Part shown: positions 28,347-38,157 of the stretch, in pieces
Layout: the number at the start of each line of letters is the position of its first letter
How positions within the stretch are numbered: position 1 is the stretch's first letter
DNA from: Ignatzschineria ureiclastica
GTDB lineage: Bacteria; Pseudomonadota; Gammaproteobacteria; Cardiobacteriales; Wohlfahrtiimonadaceae
Direction: 5' to 3'
Length of the DNA: 64,000 nt
Assembly: GCF_003121845.1 (NCBI RefSeq)
Contig: NZ_QEWQ01000003.1
Location: 2,501 to 66,500 of the forward strand
Notes under the pieces: generated by a model
Databases searched by the model: none
What the model was told of the DNA's origin: nothing
Seen by the model: the letters and a program-made list of their open reading frames with translations, nothing else
Made by a program: the position numbers and the translations under genes

Positions 28347-30734
28347 ATGAGTGATAATAAAAAAACAACACTTCCCGCTGTTGAGAATGAAATCAAGGGA
28401 CATAATGAAGTGATTGTAGAGGGCGATACGATATCGAATATTATCCATATCCTCCCCTTGCACGATCGCCCATTCTTCCCCCCCCAAATCGCGCCACTTC
28501 TCCTAAATGAAGAACCTTGGCTCACCACACTCGATTCGATTATGGATAATCGTACACGCGTTGTCGGGCTCATTTTAAGTAAAAAAGAGACCAAAACAGA
28601 TCTCACTGCCGATGATTTTTATGAGTATGGTACGCTTATTCATATCCATCATCCCCATCGCGAAGATGGCAAAGTGCAATTTATCGCCCAAGGTATTCAG
28701 CGTTTTCGTGTCAAAAAATGGATCTCTAAAGAGATTCCATTTGTGGCACAAGTGGAATATTTCGATGAAGCGATTATTGATAAGTCTGATGAAGTGCGGG
28801 CTTACTCAATGGCGGTTGTCAATGCGCTTAAAGAGCTCATCCCCTTTAATCCGCTCTTCTCGGAAGAGTTAAAGCACTTTTTGACCCGTTACAATAGTAA
28901 TGATCCATCGCCCTTTGCCGACTTTGCGGCGAGTATGACCACAAGTGGGAAAGAGGAATTGCAAGATGTCTTATCAACCATCCCCCTCGTCCCTCGTTTG
29001 CGGAAAGTATTAGCGATCATTGAGAAAGAGATCAAAATTGCCAAACTACATAACTCCATCCGAGAAGAAGTGGAAGATCAACTGACAGATCAGCAGCGGC
29101 AATATTTCCTACGGGAACAGCTCAAAGTGATTCAACAAGAACTTGGCATCTCTAAAGATGATAAAGCCGCGGATATCGATAAATTTGTCGAGCGTCTTCT
29201 AAATAAAGAGATTCCACAAGCGGCACAAGAGCGCATTGATGAAGAGCTTGAGAAGTTACAGATTCTTGAAACAGGATCGCCGGAATATGGCGTTACTCGT
29301 AACTACCTCGACATTATTACCGATCTGCCTTGGGGCACGAAGACAGAGGATAATTTCAATCTTAAACACGCACGCCGAGTTTTAGATAAAGATCACTTTG
29401 GCTTAGAAGATGTGAAAGATCGCATTATCGAAACCTTAGCCGTAGGGAAACGCAAAGGCGAGATCAAAGGGACGATTATTCTCCTTGTCGGTCCGCCGGG
29501 TGTCGGTAAAACCTCCATTGGGCGCTCAGTGGCAGATAGCCTTGGCCGTAAATTCTACCGCTTTAGCCTTGGTGGCGCGCGCGATGAAGCGGAGATCAAA
29601 GGTCATCGCCGGACCTATATTGGCGCAATGCCGGGGAAATTGATCCAAGCGCTTCGGGAAACCAAAGCGGATAATCCGGTTATTATGCTCGATGAGATCG
29701 ATAAAATGGGGCAATCCTATCAGGGCGACCCAGGTTCAGCGCTCCTTGAGGTACTTGATCCTGCGCAAAATCACGATTTCCTCGATCACTATCTTGATGT
29801 GCGTTACGATCTTTCAAATGTCCTCTTTGTCTGTACCGCGAATACCCTCGATTCTATTCCGCCGGCGTTACTAGACCGGATGGATGTAATTCGTCTCTCA
29901 GGCTATATCTTAGAAGAGAAATGCAAAATCGCGCGCCAATATCTCTGGCCAAAACAGTTAGAGAAAGCAGGCTTTGACAAGAAAGAGTTGAAGATCACAA
30001 GTGGCGCAATTGAGAAAATCATTGACGATTACGCGCGGGAAGCCGGTGTACGTCAACTAGAGAAGCAACTCGGGAAAATTGTCCGTAAATCTGCGGTCAA
30101 ATTTGAAACTGAAGAGTTAGAGTCGCTCTCTATCGGCGTGAATGATATCGTGCCGATGCTCGGTAATCCGTTCTTTAATCGAGATAAACCGCTACAGCAC
30201 GTAGGCGTTGTCACCGGTCTTGCTTGGACTTCGATGGGCGGCGTGACCTTACCGGTGGAAGCCGTCAAAGTGCACGATCATCAGCGCGGCATTAAATTGA
30301 CCGGGAAACTCGGCGAAGTGATGCAGGAATCTGCCAATATCGCCTATAGCTATATTATGGCCAATGCTAAAGAGTTAGGATTACAAGAAAGCTTCTTCGA
30401 GAAAGCCTTTATCCATATTCACGCACCGGAAGGCGCCACACCGAAAGATGGACCGAGTGCCGGGATTACCCTCGCCTCTTGCTTGATGTCTTTAGCCTTA
30501 GACAAAGCCCCTCGAAATATCGCAATGACCGGCGAGCTCACTTTAGTGGGGCAAGTATTGCCCATTGGTGGTGTAAAAGAGAAGCTCATTGCGGCGAAAC
30601 GTGTCGGGATTAAAGAGATCATCTTCCCGAAAGGCAACAAGAAAGATGCCGATGAGTTACCCGACTATCTACGAGAAGGTTTAACGCTCCATTTTGTCGA
30701 AGACTTTACTGAAGTGGCGAAATTACTCTTCTAG
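28347..30734 (+). CDS. lon: ATP-dependent protease Lon
   Basis: Lon is the cytosolic AAA+ serine protease that removes damaged and regulatory proteins. The 795-residue protein has the LON substrate-binding N-domain (LPLHDRPFFPPQIAPLLL), the AAA+ module with Walker A GPPGVGKT and Walker B VIMLDEID, and the protease domain with the Ser/Lys dyad: Ser704 in PKDGPSAGIT and Lys746 in GGVKEKL. The usual neighbours clpX and hupB are absent. A C8 tract (28488-28495) lies inside the coding sequence at about codon 48 and could permit frameshift slippage. Confidence 0.97.
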   Translation: MSDNKKTTLPAVENEIKGHNEVIVEGDTISNIIHILPLHDRPFFPPQIAPLLLNEEPWLTTLDSIMDNRTRVVGLILSKKETKTDLTADDFYEYGTLIHIHHPHREDGKVQFIAQGIQRFRVKKWISKEIPFVAQVEYFDEAIIDKSDEVRAYSMAVVNALKELIPFNPLFSEELKHFLTRYNSNDPSPFADFAASMTTSGKEELQDVLSTIPLVPRLRKVLAIIEKEIKIAKLHNSIREEVEDQLTDQQRQYFLREQLKVIQQELGISKDDKAADIDKFVERLLNKEIPQAAQERIDEELEKLQILETGSPEYGVTRNYLDIITDLPWGTKTEDNFNLKHARRVLDKDHFGLEDVKDRIIETLAVGKRKGEIKGTIILLVGPPGVGKTSIGRSVADSLGRKFYRFSLGGARDEAEIKGHRRTYIGAMPGKLIQALRETKADNPVIMLDEIDKMGQSYQGDPGSALLEVLDPAQNHDFLDHYLDVRYDLSNVLFVCTANTLDSIPPALLDRMDVIRLSGYILEEKCKIARQYLWPKQLEKAGFDKKELKITSGAIEKIIDDYAREAGVRQLEKQLGKIVRKSAVKFETEELESLSIGVNDIVPMLGNPFFNRDKPLQHVGVVTGLAWTSMGGVTLPVEAVKVHDHQRGIKLTGKLGEVMQESANIAYSYIMANAKELGLQESFFEKAFIHIHAPEGATPKDGPSAGITLASCLMSLALDKAPRNIAMTGELTLVGQVLPIGGVKEKLIAAKRVGIKEIIFPKGNKKDADELPDYLREGLTLHFVEDFTEVAKLLF

Positions 30735-30766
30735 TTTAGGTATTCATCATTTATTGTTATTAATGG

Positions 30767-30797
30767 AAGCTCTCTGATCATCAGAGGGCTTTTTTGT
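30767..30797 (+). terminator. Rho-independent terminator of lon
   Basis: AGCTCTCTGA and TCAGAGGGCT pair around a very short loop (TCA) and are followed by TTTTTT, about 35 bp past the lon stop codon. Confidence 0.85.
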
Positions 30798-30817
30798 TGT
30801 ATGTTTCTTTAATAGTT

Positions 30818-31115
30818 ATTGCATCGCCGGGGCGAATGATCCCGTTCTTGCCACAATCGTGTGCCGGCAGATTTGGCAATTCTTAATGCCAATGAGTTAG
30901 ATAATCTCTTCTCTATTATCAATATGCAACTTGAATTGAGTTGAGTTGAGTTGAGAAGCTTGAAGCGACTCATCTGCGGCGCTCACTCTTTCTAGTTACA
31001 CGATTTATTCTCTCCCGCCGGGAATCGGCTTTTCTTTAGAATCGTAAGAAAATATGTCGCATCACCGGGGCGAATGACCCTGATCTTACAACAATCCCGC
31101 GCCGGCAATTGTGAC
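30818..31115 (+). repeat. Family B BIME-like mosaic repeat downstream of lon
   Basis: Order alpha-beta-alpha: CATCGCCGGGGCGAATGA... at the left, ATCTGCGGCGCTCACTC with TCTCTCCCGCCGGGAATCGG in the middle, and CATCACCGGGGCGAATGACC with CAATCCCGCGCCGGCAATTG at the right. Four consecutive TTGAG units lie between modules (30936-30955). The remaining sequence up to the first porin (31116-31517) is very AT-rich and shows no gene. Confidence 0.8.
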
Positions 31116-31517
31116 CGGGAATCAATGCTTATTAAAGCCGATATTCCCAATCGTATCTTTTCCACAACAATGGTTATATTTCTCCTATTTCCCCGATAAT
31201 TTCGAGAATATTGCGAGAAAATCCATTCTATGGATCAAAATCCTATCAATGGAATCTCCCTTTTCGTATCTTTTTTTCGATTTTCTCCACAAATTTTTCA
31301 TCTAAAATCCAAAATTCTAGAAAATTATTAAAATTACAACAAACCTAAAAAGAGTCATTTCAAACAACTTGATAGCTTATTAAAAAATAGAAAAATTAAA
31401 TATAATTCAATTAGATAAATGAATTTATTATTTTGTAATCATAAAAATTCAAATTACTTCTTTGTTGTACTTTTAATAAATCTACAACTATTTTTGTATT
31501 ATTTATGTAAATTTTAT

Positions 31518-31546
31518 TTGATTAATATATGAATTTACGATTTAAT
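31518..31546 (+). promoter_or_regulatory. Candidate promoter of porin gene 1
   Basis: TTGATT, 17 bases, TTTAAT, ending 76 bp before the start codon. The surrounding DNA is so AT-rich that chance matches are likely, and confidence is low. Confidence 0.35.
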
Positions 31547-31622
31547 ATGAGTCGTGGATGAGATACATCTAAATTTATTTTTAATCGATCGTGGCGAATG
31601 CCACACAATGGAGATATTCATT

Positions 31623-32849
31623 ATGATGAAGAAAAGCATTTTCGCAGTAGCAGTAGCTTCTGTTTTAACTTTAGGCGCAGCACAAGCTGAAACAGTTCTT
31701 TACGGTTCAATTCGTTACGATTACCAAAGCAAAAAAGTAGAAGACTATAAAGAAAAAGATAACCAGCATGGTATCGATGAAATTGAGAACAAAATCAAAA
31801 AATTCACTGGTAAGCGTGTATCTAACCTTGCGGATGCGGGTTCACGTATCGGTTTAAAAGGCTCTGAAGATTTAGGTAACAACAATGCTGTTATCTATCA
31901 ATTAGAGTGGGGCTTTGACGGTATGGTTCAAGATGAGAAAAACAGCAAATGGACTACTCGTAAAGCAATCTTAGGCTTAACTGGTGATTGGGGTACATTC
32001 ACAGCAGGTCGTCAAGATAACCCATTCAAAGTAACAATCGTTGATGACTCTGTTACTGATGGCTTCAATGGTAAAGATACAATTACTTCAGCAGCACAAC
32101 GTGCAATGACAACTACCTTAACTGGTCTTAATGCAGCGAAGATTCTAGATGCTAGCAACGAAGAAGAGGCTCTTAACATTTATGCAGACACACTAAATGA
32201 TGCTGGATTGAGTCGCGTAGGTAAAGTCATTGCTTATACAACTCCTGATTTTGCTGGTTTCCAAGCGAATGCAGCAATTATGATGGATGACTCTTACTAC
32301 CTCAAAGGCAAAAATGATGATAAAAATATTGACCTTTGGACAATCAATGCTCGTTATGCTTACGACTTAGGCGCAAATGGTCAAATCCTTGCGAAAGCAG
32401 GTTATATCCAAGGTAAAGTTGCTGGCGATAACAATAAATCAAAAGCTTGGGGATTATTCTTAGGTTATAGCCAAGATGCTTTTGCTGTAACAGCTTCTTA
32501 TGCTGATGGTAACCATAAAACTGCTACTGAACAAAATGATCGTGGAGTATGGGTTGGTAATGGTCCTAAACAAAAATCTAAAGGTTGGGATGTAGGGGCA
32601 AGTTTCTCATTCGGTCCTAACTACTTCAGTACAATTCGTGCCGCTTACGGTGAGAACCAAGTCAAAATTGATGGTGTTGAAGGCAAAGATAAAGTTAAAT
32701 CATGGGCTGTTGGCTTTGAACAAAAACTCTCTACTCGTACACGTGCATGGGTTGAGTATGGTGCTAATGAAACAAAATTCCGTCCAATTTTAGATTCTGA
32801 TAAAAAGAAAGACAACGTTGTATCAATCGGTATGCGTCACGACTTCTAA
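31623..32849 (+). CDS. Gram-negative trimeric porin, tandem paralogue 1
   Basis: Outer-membrane beta-barrel porin of the Neisseria/Burkholderia-type family (Porin_4/Gram-neg porin). The start is the ATG of MMKKSIFA, with GGAGA upstream; longer frames lack a signal peptide. The signal peptide probably ends at AQA, giving mature ETVLYGSIRYDYQSKK. The protein has the constriction-loop region PFKVTIVDDSVTDGFNG and ends KKDNVVSIGMRHDF with the terminal Phe that marks BAM substrates. The 408-residue precursor is near-identical to the next paralogue except in surface-loop regions. Confidence 0.93.
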   Translation: MMKKSIFAVAVASVLTLGAAQAETVLYGSIRYDYQSKKVEDYKEKDNQHGIDEIENKIKKFTGKRVSNLADAGSRIGLKGSEDLGNNNAVIYQLEWGFDGMVQDEKNSKWTTRKAILGLTGDWGTFTAGRQDNPFKVTIVDDSVTDGFNGKDTITSAAQRAMTTTLTGLNAAKILDASNEEEALNIYADTLNDAGLSRVGKVIAYTTPDFAGFQANAAIMMDDSYYLKGKNDDKNIDLWTINARYAYDLGANGQILAKAGYIQGKVAGDNNKSKAWGLFLGYSQDAFAVTASYADGNHKTATEQNDRGVWVGNGPKQKSKGWDVGASFSFGPNYFSTIRAAYGENQVKIDGVEGKDKVKSWAVGFEQKLSTRTRAWVEYGANETKFRPILDSDKKKDNVVSIGMRHDF

Positions 32850-32897
32850 TTCAACGCTTAGTTAATCTAAGCTAGAAGTTAAATGTCAATATGACAG

Positions 32898-32927
32898 ATC
32901 CCATCTCTTCGGAGGTGGGATTTTTTA
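32898..32927 (+). terminator. Rho-independent terminator after porin 1
   Basis: ATCCCATCTC-TTCG-GAGGTGGGAT followed by a T run. The loop is the stable UUCG tetraloop. An identical hairpin follows porin 2, showing that the 3' flank was duplicated with the gene. Confidence 0.9.
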
Positions 32928-33130
32928 TGGTCTTTACAAAATATCGAGCGGATAGCTTCCCAGCCCTTTCTATCGAATAATTGTTTTATTCAAAAAATGG
33001 TTATTTTTTAGGCAATTATTCTTTAACCCCCTTTCGGAGTCGAAATGCTATCTATTGAATATTCATCACTATTTTGTCGCAGATAAGATACATATATTAC
33101 CAATAAGTATCATTTAAGATAAATTAATGT

Positions 33131-33159
33131 TGCTAATATGAAAATTTATGTTTAGTATA
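33131..33159 (+). promoter_or_regulatory. Candidate promoter of porin gene 2
   Basis: TTGCTA, a 17-base spacer, TAGTAT. The predicted transcript would have a leader of about 52 bases with AGGAGAAG before the start codon. Confidence 0.45.
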
Positions 33160-33217
33160 AGTCAACTATTATCAATAATAGTAATGGATGACACACTCAC
33201 TTAGGAGAAGTATTATT

Positions 33218-34390
33218 ATGATGAAGAAAAGCATTTTCGCAGTAGCCGTTGCTTCTGTTATGACTTTAGGCGCAGCACAAGCTGAAACAGTTCTTTATGG
33301 TTCAATTCGTTACGATTACCAAAGCAAAAAACTCGAAGATTATAAAGAGAAAGATGGTCAACATGGTTTAGACCAAGTTGAAAACAAAATCAAAAAATTC
33401 ACTGGTAAACGTGTATCTAACCTTGCTGATGCTGGCTCACGTATTGGTATTAAAGGTTCTGAAGATTTAGGTAATAACAATGCCGTAATCTACAATCTTG
33501 AGTGGGGCTTTAATGGCATGACTCAAGAAGAATCTAAAGGCGGGAAAACTCGTAAAGCAATCCTTGGTGTAACAGGTGATTGGGGTACGGTAACAGCGGG
33601 TCGTCAAGATAACCCATTCAAAAATACAATCGTAGAAGACAGCGTTACTGATGGCTTCAACGGTTCTGATGTCATCTCTTCAGCAGCACAACGCGCGATG
33701 ACTTCTACCCTTGCAGGTGTTGTAGTGGGTGAGCGTGAAACTGAAAATGGTCTTGCACCAATTCAAGAAGCAGCAGCTAGCCGTATTGGTAAAGTTATTG
33801 CTTACACAACACCTGAATTTGCCGGTTTCCAAGCAAATGCAGCGGTGATGATGGATGCAGATATGTATGCTGACAACAAAGAGAAAAACATTGACCTTTG
33901 GACAGTGAATGCTAAATATAGCTACGACTTAGGTGCGAATGGCACTATCCTTGCGAAAGCAGGTTATATCCAAGGTAAAGTTGCAGAAAATGAAAACAAA
34001 TCAAAAGCTTGGGGTTTAATGCTTGGTTATAGTCAAGATGCATTTGCAGTAACTGCTTCTTATGCTGATGGTAACTACAAATCAAAAGAAGGCTCTAATG
34101 CGCCTATCAAAGGTAACAAAGTTAAATCAAAAGGTTGGGATTTAGGTGCTAGCTACTCATTTGGTCCTAACTACTTCAGCACAGTTCGTGTTGCTTATGG
34201 TCAAAACCAAGTAAAACAAGAAGGTCAAAAAGATAAAGTTAAATCTTGGGCTGTTGGTTTCGAGCAAAAACTCTCTACTCGTACACGCGCATGGGTTGAG
34301 TATGGTGCAAACGAGACTAAATTTGCTGGCGAAGGTAATGACAAGAAGAAAGATAACGTTGTATCAATCGGTATGCGTCACGATTTCTAA
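33218..34390 (+). CDS. Gram-negative trimeric porin, tandem paralogue 2
   Basis: Start at MMKKSIFA is supported by AGGAGAAG 7 bases upstream. The 390-residue precursor shares signal peptide, N-terminal strand (ETVLYGSIRYDYQSKK), the KIKKFTGKRVSNLADAGSRIG segment and the C-terminus (VVSIGMRHDF) with paralogue 1. It differs mainly in loops, for example around VVVGERETENGLAPIQEAA and SNAPIKGNKVKS. This suggests recent duplication followed by loop diversification or conversion. Followed by the same UUCG-loop terminator. Confidence 0.93.
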   Translation: MMKKSIFAVAVASVMTLGAAQAETVLYGSIRYDYQSKKLEDYKEKDGQHGLDQVENKIKKFTGKRVSNLADAGSRIGIKGSEDLGNNNAVIYNLEWGFNGMTQEESKGGKTRKAILGVTGDWGTVTAGRQDNPFKNTIVEDSVTDGFNGSDVISSAAQRAMTSTLAGVVVGERETENGLAPIQEAAASRIGKVIAYTTPEFAGFQANAAVMMDADMYADNKEKNIDLWTVNAKYSYDLGANGTILAKAGYIQGKVAENENKSKAWGLMLGYSQDAFAVTASYADGNYKSKEGSNAPIKGNKVKSKGWDLGASYSFGPNYFSTVRVAYGQNQVKQEGQKDKVKSWAVGFEQKLSTRTRAWVEYGANETKFAGEGNDKKKDNVVSIGMRHDF

Positions 34391-34447
34391 TTTCACGCTT
34401 AGTTAAGCTAAGTTAGATATAAATTAGAAACAAATGTCTTTAAGGCA

Positions 34448-34477
34448 GATCCCATCTCTTCGGAGGTGGGATTTTTT
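34448..34477 (+). terminator. Rho-independent terminator after porin 2
   Basis: Identical stem and UUCG loop to the terminator at 32898, followed by TTTTTT. Confidence 0.9.
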
Positions 34478-34525
34478 ATTGGGTCAATTTGTCATAAAGA
34501 AGTGCTTAGAATCTATTTCCATCTA

Positions 34526-34699
34526 TATAGTAAGATCGGTTCAAAATAAGCTTATTTAAATGCCGGCGCATCAGCTCTAAGAAGTAAGGGTTGCTGCTCT
34601 ATCCGGCATCTTGCAAATGTTGCTTAGTACAGTTTGATATTCTTTTAAAATTCCACGCTAACTACATACAAAACATTTTTTTAAACCCAATATACTATA
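34526..34699 (-). repeat. Family A MITE-like repeat, copy A5
   Basis: Complete copy of about 174 bp, inverted relative to A1: starts TATAGTAAGATCGGTTC and ends TTAAACCCAATATACTATA, with AAATGCCGGCGCATC and TATCCGGCATCTTGCAA in the core. It lies between porins 2 and 3. Confidence 0.85.
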
Positions 34700-34968
34700 A
34701 TAATTATTACTTTTATGACAAATAACCTAGTATTAATGGTTGTAAATAAATATAATACTCAAGGATATTTTTAAACGGTTAATAACGATATTGACCCCAT
34801 TAATTTGATAAATATCCTCTAATCATCAGCGTTTTCATACATAGGGATATGATGAAGCAGAGACCTGCCCTCTCTACAGAATGTTTTTCCGGGGCTCGCG
34901 ACTATGGCTATATTATCGCAATCATAGATTCGATAATCCGATCACTTCATCTAAAAAGAGTCCTAATT

Positions 34969-36228
34969 ATGAGAATAATGAACAAAACCCTCATTGCGGC
35001 AACCCTTACCTCTCTTCTCGCACTCACCTACGCACAAGCAGACACTACGCTTTACGGTACTATTGGCTTTGAATATCAGAGCAAAAAATTTGCCAGCGAC
35101 GCGCCGACTTATGACAATGGAAAAGGAACTTTCTCTCGGGAGCGCCTTTCGAATATCGGTACAGCCGATCATGAGTTCGGTATTCGCGGCACAGAATCCC
35201 TTGGCGGTGACACTTCTGTGATCTATAATCTTGAGTGGAAATTTCACGCTGATGATGATAATTACCAAGATGGCTTAACCACACATGTTGCTTATCTAGG
35301 TCTCACCGGAAACTGGGGAACGATTAAAGTGGGTCGTCAAGATAATCCATTTAAAGTGATGCTAGTCGATAGCACTGTCAATGACGATTTTAATGGCTCA
35401 GATGTCATTTCATCGGCAGCCGAGAGCGCAATGACAACTGCACTTGGGGGCATTGGGATTACCATGTCCAATAACAACAATACTTACAATGGATTTGATG
35501 CTACGCATATTACTTTCAATGGTCAAAATCCAACCATTACTGTAAATTCCGAAGCTGAAAATTACTTCGATGGTACAACCATCTCTTATACTGATTACTC
35601 CCATTTTGGCCATACATTAAGTTATACAACACCGGATTTTGCAGGTTTTCAAGCAAATGCGGCCATCATGATGAATGCAGCCCTCTACCCTGAAAATAAC
35701 AAAAAAGGGATCGATCTTTGGACGATTAATGCTCAATATGGCATCGATGCCGGAGATGGTCAGATCTTAGCGCAAGCGGGATATATCCAAGGACATTTAG
35801 TTGATCGAGATAAATCTAAAGTTTGGGGGGCTTTTTTAGGATATCTAAGTGATCAGTGGAATGTAACTGCATCTTATGCCGATGGTAATTATCATAAAGC
35901 CCCCACAGCAATCACAACGGCGCAAGGTGTAACATCTGAAATTAGCAATAAAGCGAAATCAAAAGGTTGGGATTTAGGCGCAAGCTTCTCATTTGGCGCA
36001 AACTATGACAATACCATTCGTGCAAGCTATGGTCAAAATCAGGTCAAACAATTTGGCGCAAAGGATAAAGTGAAGTCGTGGGCGATTGGTTATCAAAATA
36101 ACCTCTCAAGCAGAACCACCGCTTGGGTTGAATATGGTGTTTCTAAAACCACTTTTAATAAACAATTTAATAACCTAGAAGCACAGAAAAATAGCGTAGT
36201 TTCCATCGGTCTTTCACATGATTTTTAA
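34969..36228 (+). CDS. Gram-negative trimeric porin, divergent tandem paralogue 3
   Basis: The preferred start is the ATG at 34969 (MRIMNKTLIAATLTSLLALTYAQA), 8 bases after AAAAAGAG; the open frame extends 120 bases further upstream without a signal peptide. The 419-residue precursor has its own signal peptide and N-terminus (DTTLYGTIGFEYQSKK). It carries an extra segment of about 50 residues near the middle (GGIGITMSNNNNTYNG through TDYSHFGHTLSY), probably an enlarged surface loop. It still ends VVSIGLSHDF. It is the most divergent member of the array and uses more varied codons than its neighbours. Confidence 0.9.
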   Translation: MRIMNKTLIAATLTSLLALTYAQADTTLYGTIGFEYQSKKFASDAPTYDNGKGTFSRERLSNIGTADHEFGIRGTESLGGDTSVIYNLEWKFHADDDNYQDGLTTHVAYLGLTGNWGTIKVGRQDNPFKVMLVDSTVNDDFNGSDVISSAAESAMTTALGGIGITMSNNNNTYNGFDATHITFNGQNPTITVNSEAENYFDGTTISYTDYSHFGHTLSYTTPDFAGFQANAAIMMNAALYPENNKKGIDLWTINAQYGIDAGDGQILAQAGYIQGHLVDRDKSKVWGAFLGYLSDQWNVTASYADGNYHKAPTAITTAQGVTSEISNKAKSKGWDLGASFSFGANYDNTIRASYGQNQVKQFGAKDKVKSWAIGYQNNLSSRTTAWVEYGVSKTTFNKQFNNLEAQKNSVVSIGLSHDF

Positions 36229-36299
36229 AGCTTTTTGTTCACAAACTTTATAAGCTACCAATCTAGACGCTTAAATCTGTAGAAATAGTAACTTCCACA

Positions 36300-36332
36300 G
36301 CCTAACTTCATTGAAAAGTTAGGCTTTTTTTG
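36300..36332 (+). terminator. Rho-independent terminator after porin 3
   Basis: AGCCTAACTT and AAGTTAGGCT pair around a short loop and are followed by seven T residues. Confidence 0.88.
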
Positions 36333-36512
36333 TATCATTTACACAACACAAAAGCGAATAATTCTCACTATCAAAACCCAAAACAGATAAAAATACGCTT
36401 TATTACTACAATAAAATAACATTTTAAAACATCCGTAAATCACACAAAATATAGCGTTAACTACTGATTTATATATATCTTTTAAAATAAAACAAGAAAT
36501 TCTCTTTATTGT

Positions 36513-36566
36513 TTTTTTATCTTTTTTGATAAAAAAGTTGTATAAATGATAACAAAGAGCTATTAT
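36513..36566 (+). promoter_or_regulatory. Promoter and palindrome upstream of porin 4
   Basis: TTTTTTATC (36513-36521) and GATAAAAAA (36528-36536) form a perfect 9-bp inverted repeat. It is followed at once by -35 TTGTAT (36538-36543), 17 bases, and -10 TATTAT (36561-36566). The same arrangement precedes porin 5 at 38158-38211, so the element is duplicated or conserved and probably regulatory. Confidence 0.65.
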
Positions 36567-36663
36567 CTCGCACATGGGGCACGTAAAAAACAATGCCCTA
36601 AACAAATATTCACTCTACTTGAATATTATTTCTATATATTAGGCTTCATTGAGGATCCTTATC

Positions 36664-37788
36664 ATGAAAAAAAGTATTTTTGCAGTAGCTGTAGCTTCTG
36701 TTTTAACTTTAGGCGCAGCACATGCTGAAACAGTTCTTTACGGTTCTATCCGTTATGATTACGAAAGCAAAAAAGTGGAAAACACTTTAAAAAATGGTTC
36801 TTGGGATGGCGAGCGTCTTTCTAACTTAGAAGATGCAGGCTCACGTATCGGTCTTAAAGGTTCTGAAGATTTAGGCAATGGTAATGCTGTTATCTATAAT
36901 CTTGAATGGGGTTTCAATGGTATGGATTCTGAAGCTTCAGGATTTAAAAACCGTTTAGCTATTTTAGGTTTAACTGGTAATTGGGGTACATTCACAGCAG
37001 GTCGCCAACATAACCCATTTAAAGTAACAATCGTTGATGATGCAATTGTTGATGATTTCAATGGTTCAAATGTTATTTCTTCAGCTGCACAACGTGCAAT
37101 GACGACAACTCTCAAAGGCACTAAAATTGGAACAACTGTTAATAGTGATGGAAAATTAGCAATTCAAAAAGCTGATTACTCTCGCGTGGGTAAAGTGATT
37201 GCTTATACAACTCCTGATTGGGCGGGTTTCCAAGCGAATGTTGCACTCATGATGGATGATACATTATACAAAACGAATGATGAGAAAAACATCGACCTTT
37301 GGACTATCAATGCTCGTTATGCTTATGACTTAGGTGCAAGTGGTACAATCCTTGCGAAAGCAGGTTATATCCAAGGTAAATTAGCTGATGTTAATAAATC
37401 AAAAGCTTGGGGTCTATTCCTTGGTTATGATCAAGATGCTTTCGGTGTATCTGTAGATTACGCAAATGGTAACCACAAAGCGAAATTAAATGCAGAAAAT
37501 GCGGTTGAAGGTCCTAAAGAAAAATCTCAAGGTTGGGATATCGGTGCACGCTTCTCATTTGGTCCTAATTACTACAGCACTATCCGTGCAACTTATGGTC
37601 AAAACCAAGTAAAAGTAGATGGCGAAAAAGATAAAGTTAAATCTTGGGCTATCGGTTTTGAACAAAAACTCTCTAGCCGTACTCGTGCATGGGTTGAATA
37701 TGGTCAAGAAGAGACTAAATTTGCAGCGGTTAATGTAGATAAGAAAAAAGACAACACCATCTCTATCGGTATGCGTCACGACTTCTAA
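36664..37788 (+). CDS. Gram-negative trimeric porin, tandem paralogue 4
   Basis: The ATG of MKKSIFAVAVASV is preferred, with GAGG about 10 bases upstream. The 374-residue precursor is the shortest full-length member. Its mature N-terminus is ETVLYGSIRYDYESKK. It lacks the KIENKIKKFTGK segment of porins 1 and 2 and carries GRQHNPFKVTIVDDAIVDDFNGSN in the constriction-loop region (His in place of the Asp found in the others). It ends DNTISIGMRHDF. Confidence 0.93.
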   Translation: MKKSIFAVAVASVLTLGAAHAETVLYGSIRYDYESKKVENTLKNGSWDGERLSNLEDAGSRIGLKGSEDLGNGNAVIYNLEWGFNGMDSEASGFKNRLAILGLTGNWGTFTAGRQHNPFKVTIVDDAIVDDFNGSNVISSAAQRAMTTTLKGTKIGTTVNSDGKLAIQKADYSRVGKVIAYTTPDWAGFQANVALMMDDTLYKTNDEKNIDLWTINARYAYDLGASGTILAKAGYIQGKLADVNKSKAWGLFLGYDQDAFGVSVDYANGNHKAKLNAENAVEGPKEKSQGWDIGARFSFGPNYYSTIRATYGQNQVKVDGEKDKVKSWAIGFEQKLSSRTRAWVEYGQEETKFAAVNVDKKKDNTISIGMRHDF

Positions 37789-37825
37789 ATTACAACTGTA
37801 TTTAGTAAATTATTAGAAACAACAG

Positions 37826-37860
37826 AAGCGTTACTATTTCAAATAGTAACGCTTTTTTCT
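37826..37860 (+). terminator. Rho-independent terminator after porin 4
   Basis: AAGCGTTACTATTT and AAATAGTAACGCTT form a long perfect stem followed by TTTTTT. Confidence 0.9.
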
Positions 37861-38157
37861 TCCCTATTAGCTTGATCTATTCGTTTTATCACTCATAAGC
37901 CGATAATACAACAATATGCTCTTGTATATACCCTGTCTATATCATCAACCTCCCATAGCCCACTAACGCCAAAACAGAACTTAATAGTGACACAGCCTTA
38001 TTTAACAATAGATATAGCCATAAATTATCATAAAAGATACATATCAATACTATTCATATATTCCTCCAGGATCAAAAAATCATATGGTTACGATAAACAA
38101 CATAAGAATCAACTCTGACAAGCACTATTCTGTATCATAATGAAAACTTTTTAAGTT

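Noticed and set aside
28292-28606. 104-codon minus-strand frame at the start of lon
   Set aside because: Antisense to the clearly coding start of lon; a shadow frame.
30936-30955. Four TTGAG repeats as a phase-variable tract
   Set aside because: They lie between modules of an intergenic repeat, far from any start codon (nearest is porin 1, over 650 bp away), so an effect on expression is unlikely.
34849-34968. N-terminal extension of porin 3
   Set aside because: The extra 40 residues precede a proper signal peptide, and the ribosome-binding site lies just before the downstream ATG.
36339-36605. 88-codon minus-strand frame upstream of porin 4
   Set aside because: It covers the conserved palindrome and promoter of porin 4, is rich in rare AT-type codons, and has no ribosome-binding site or family resemblance.
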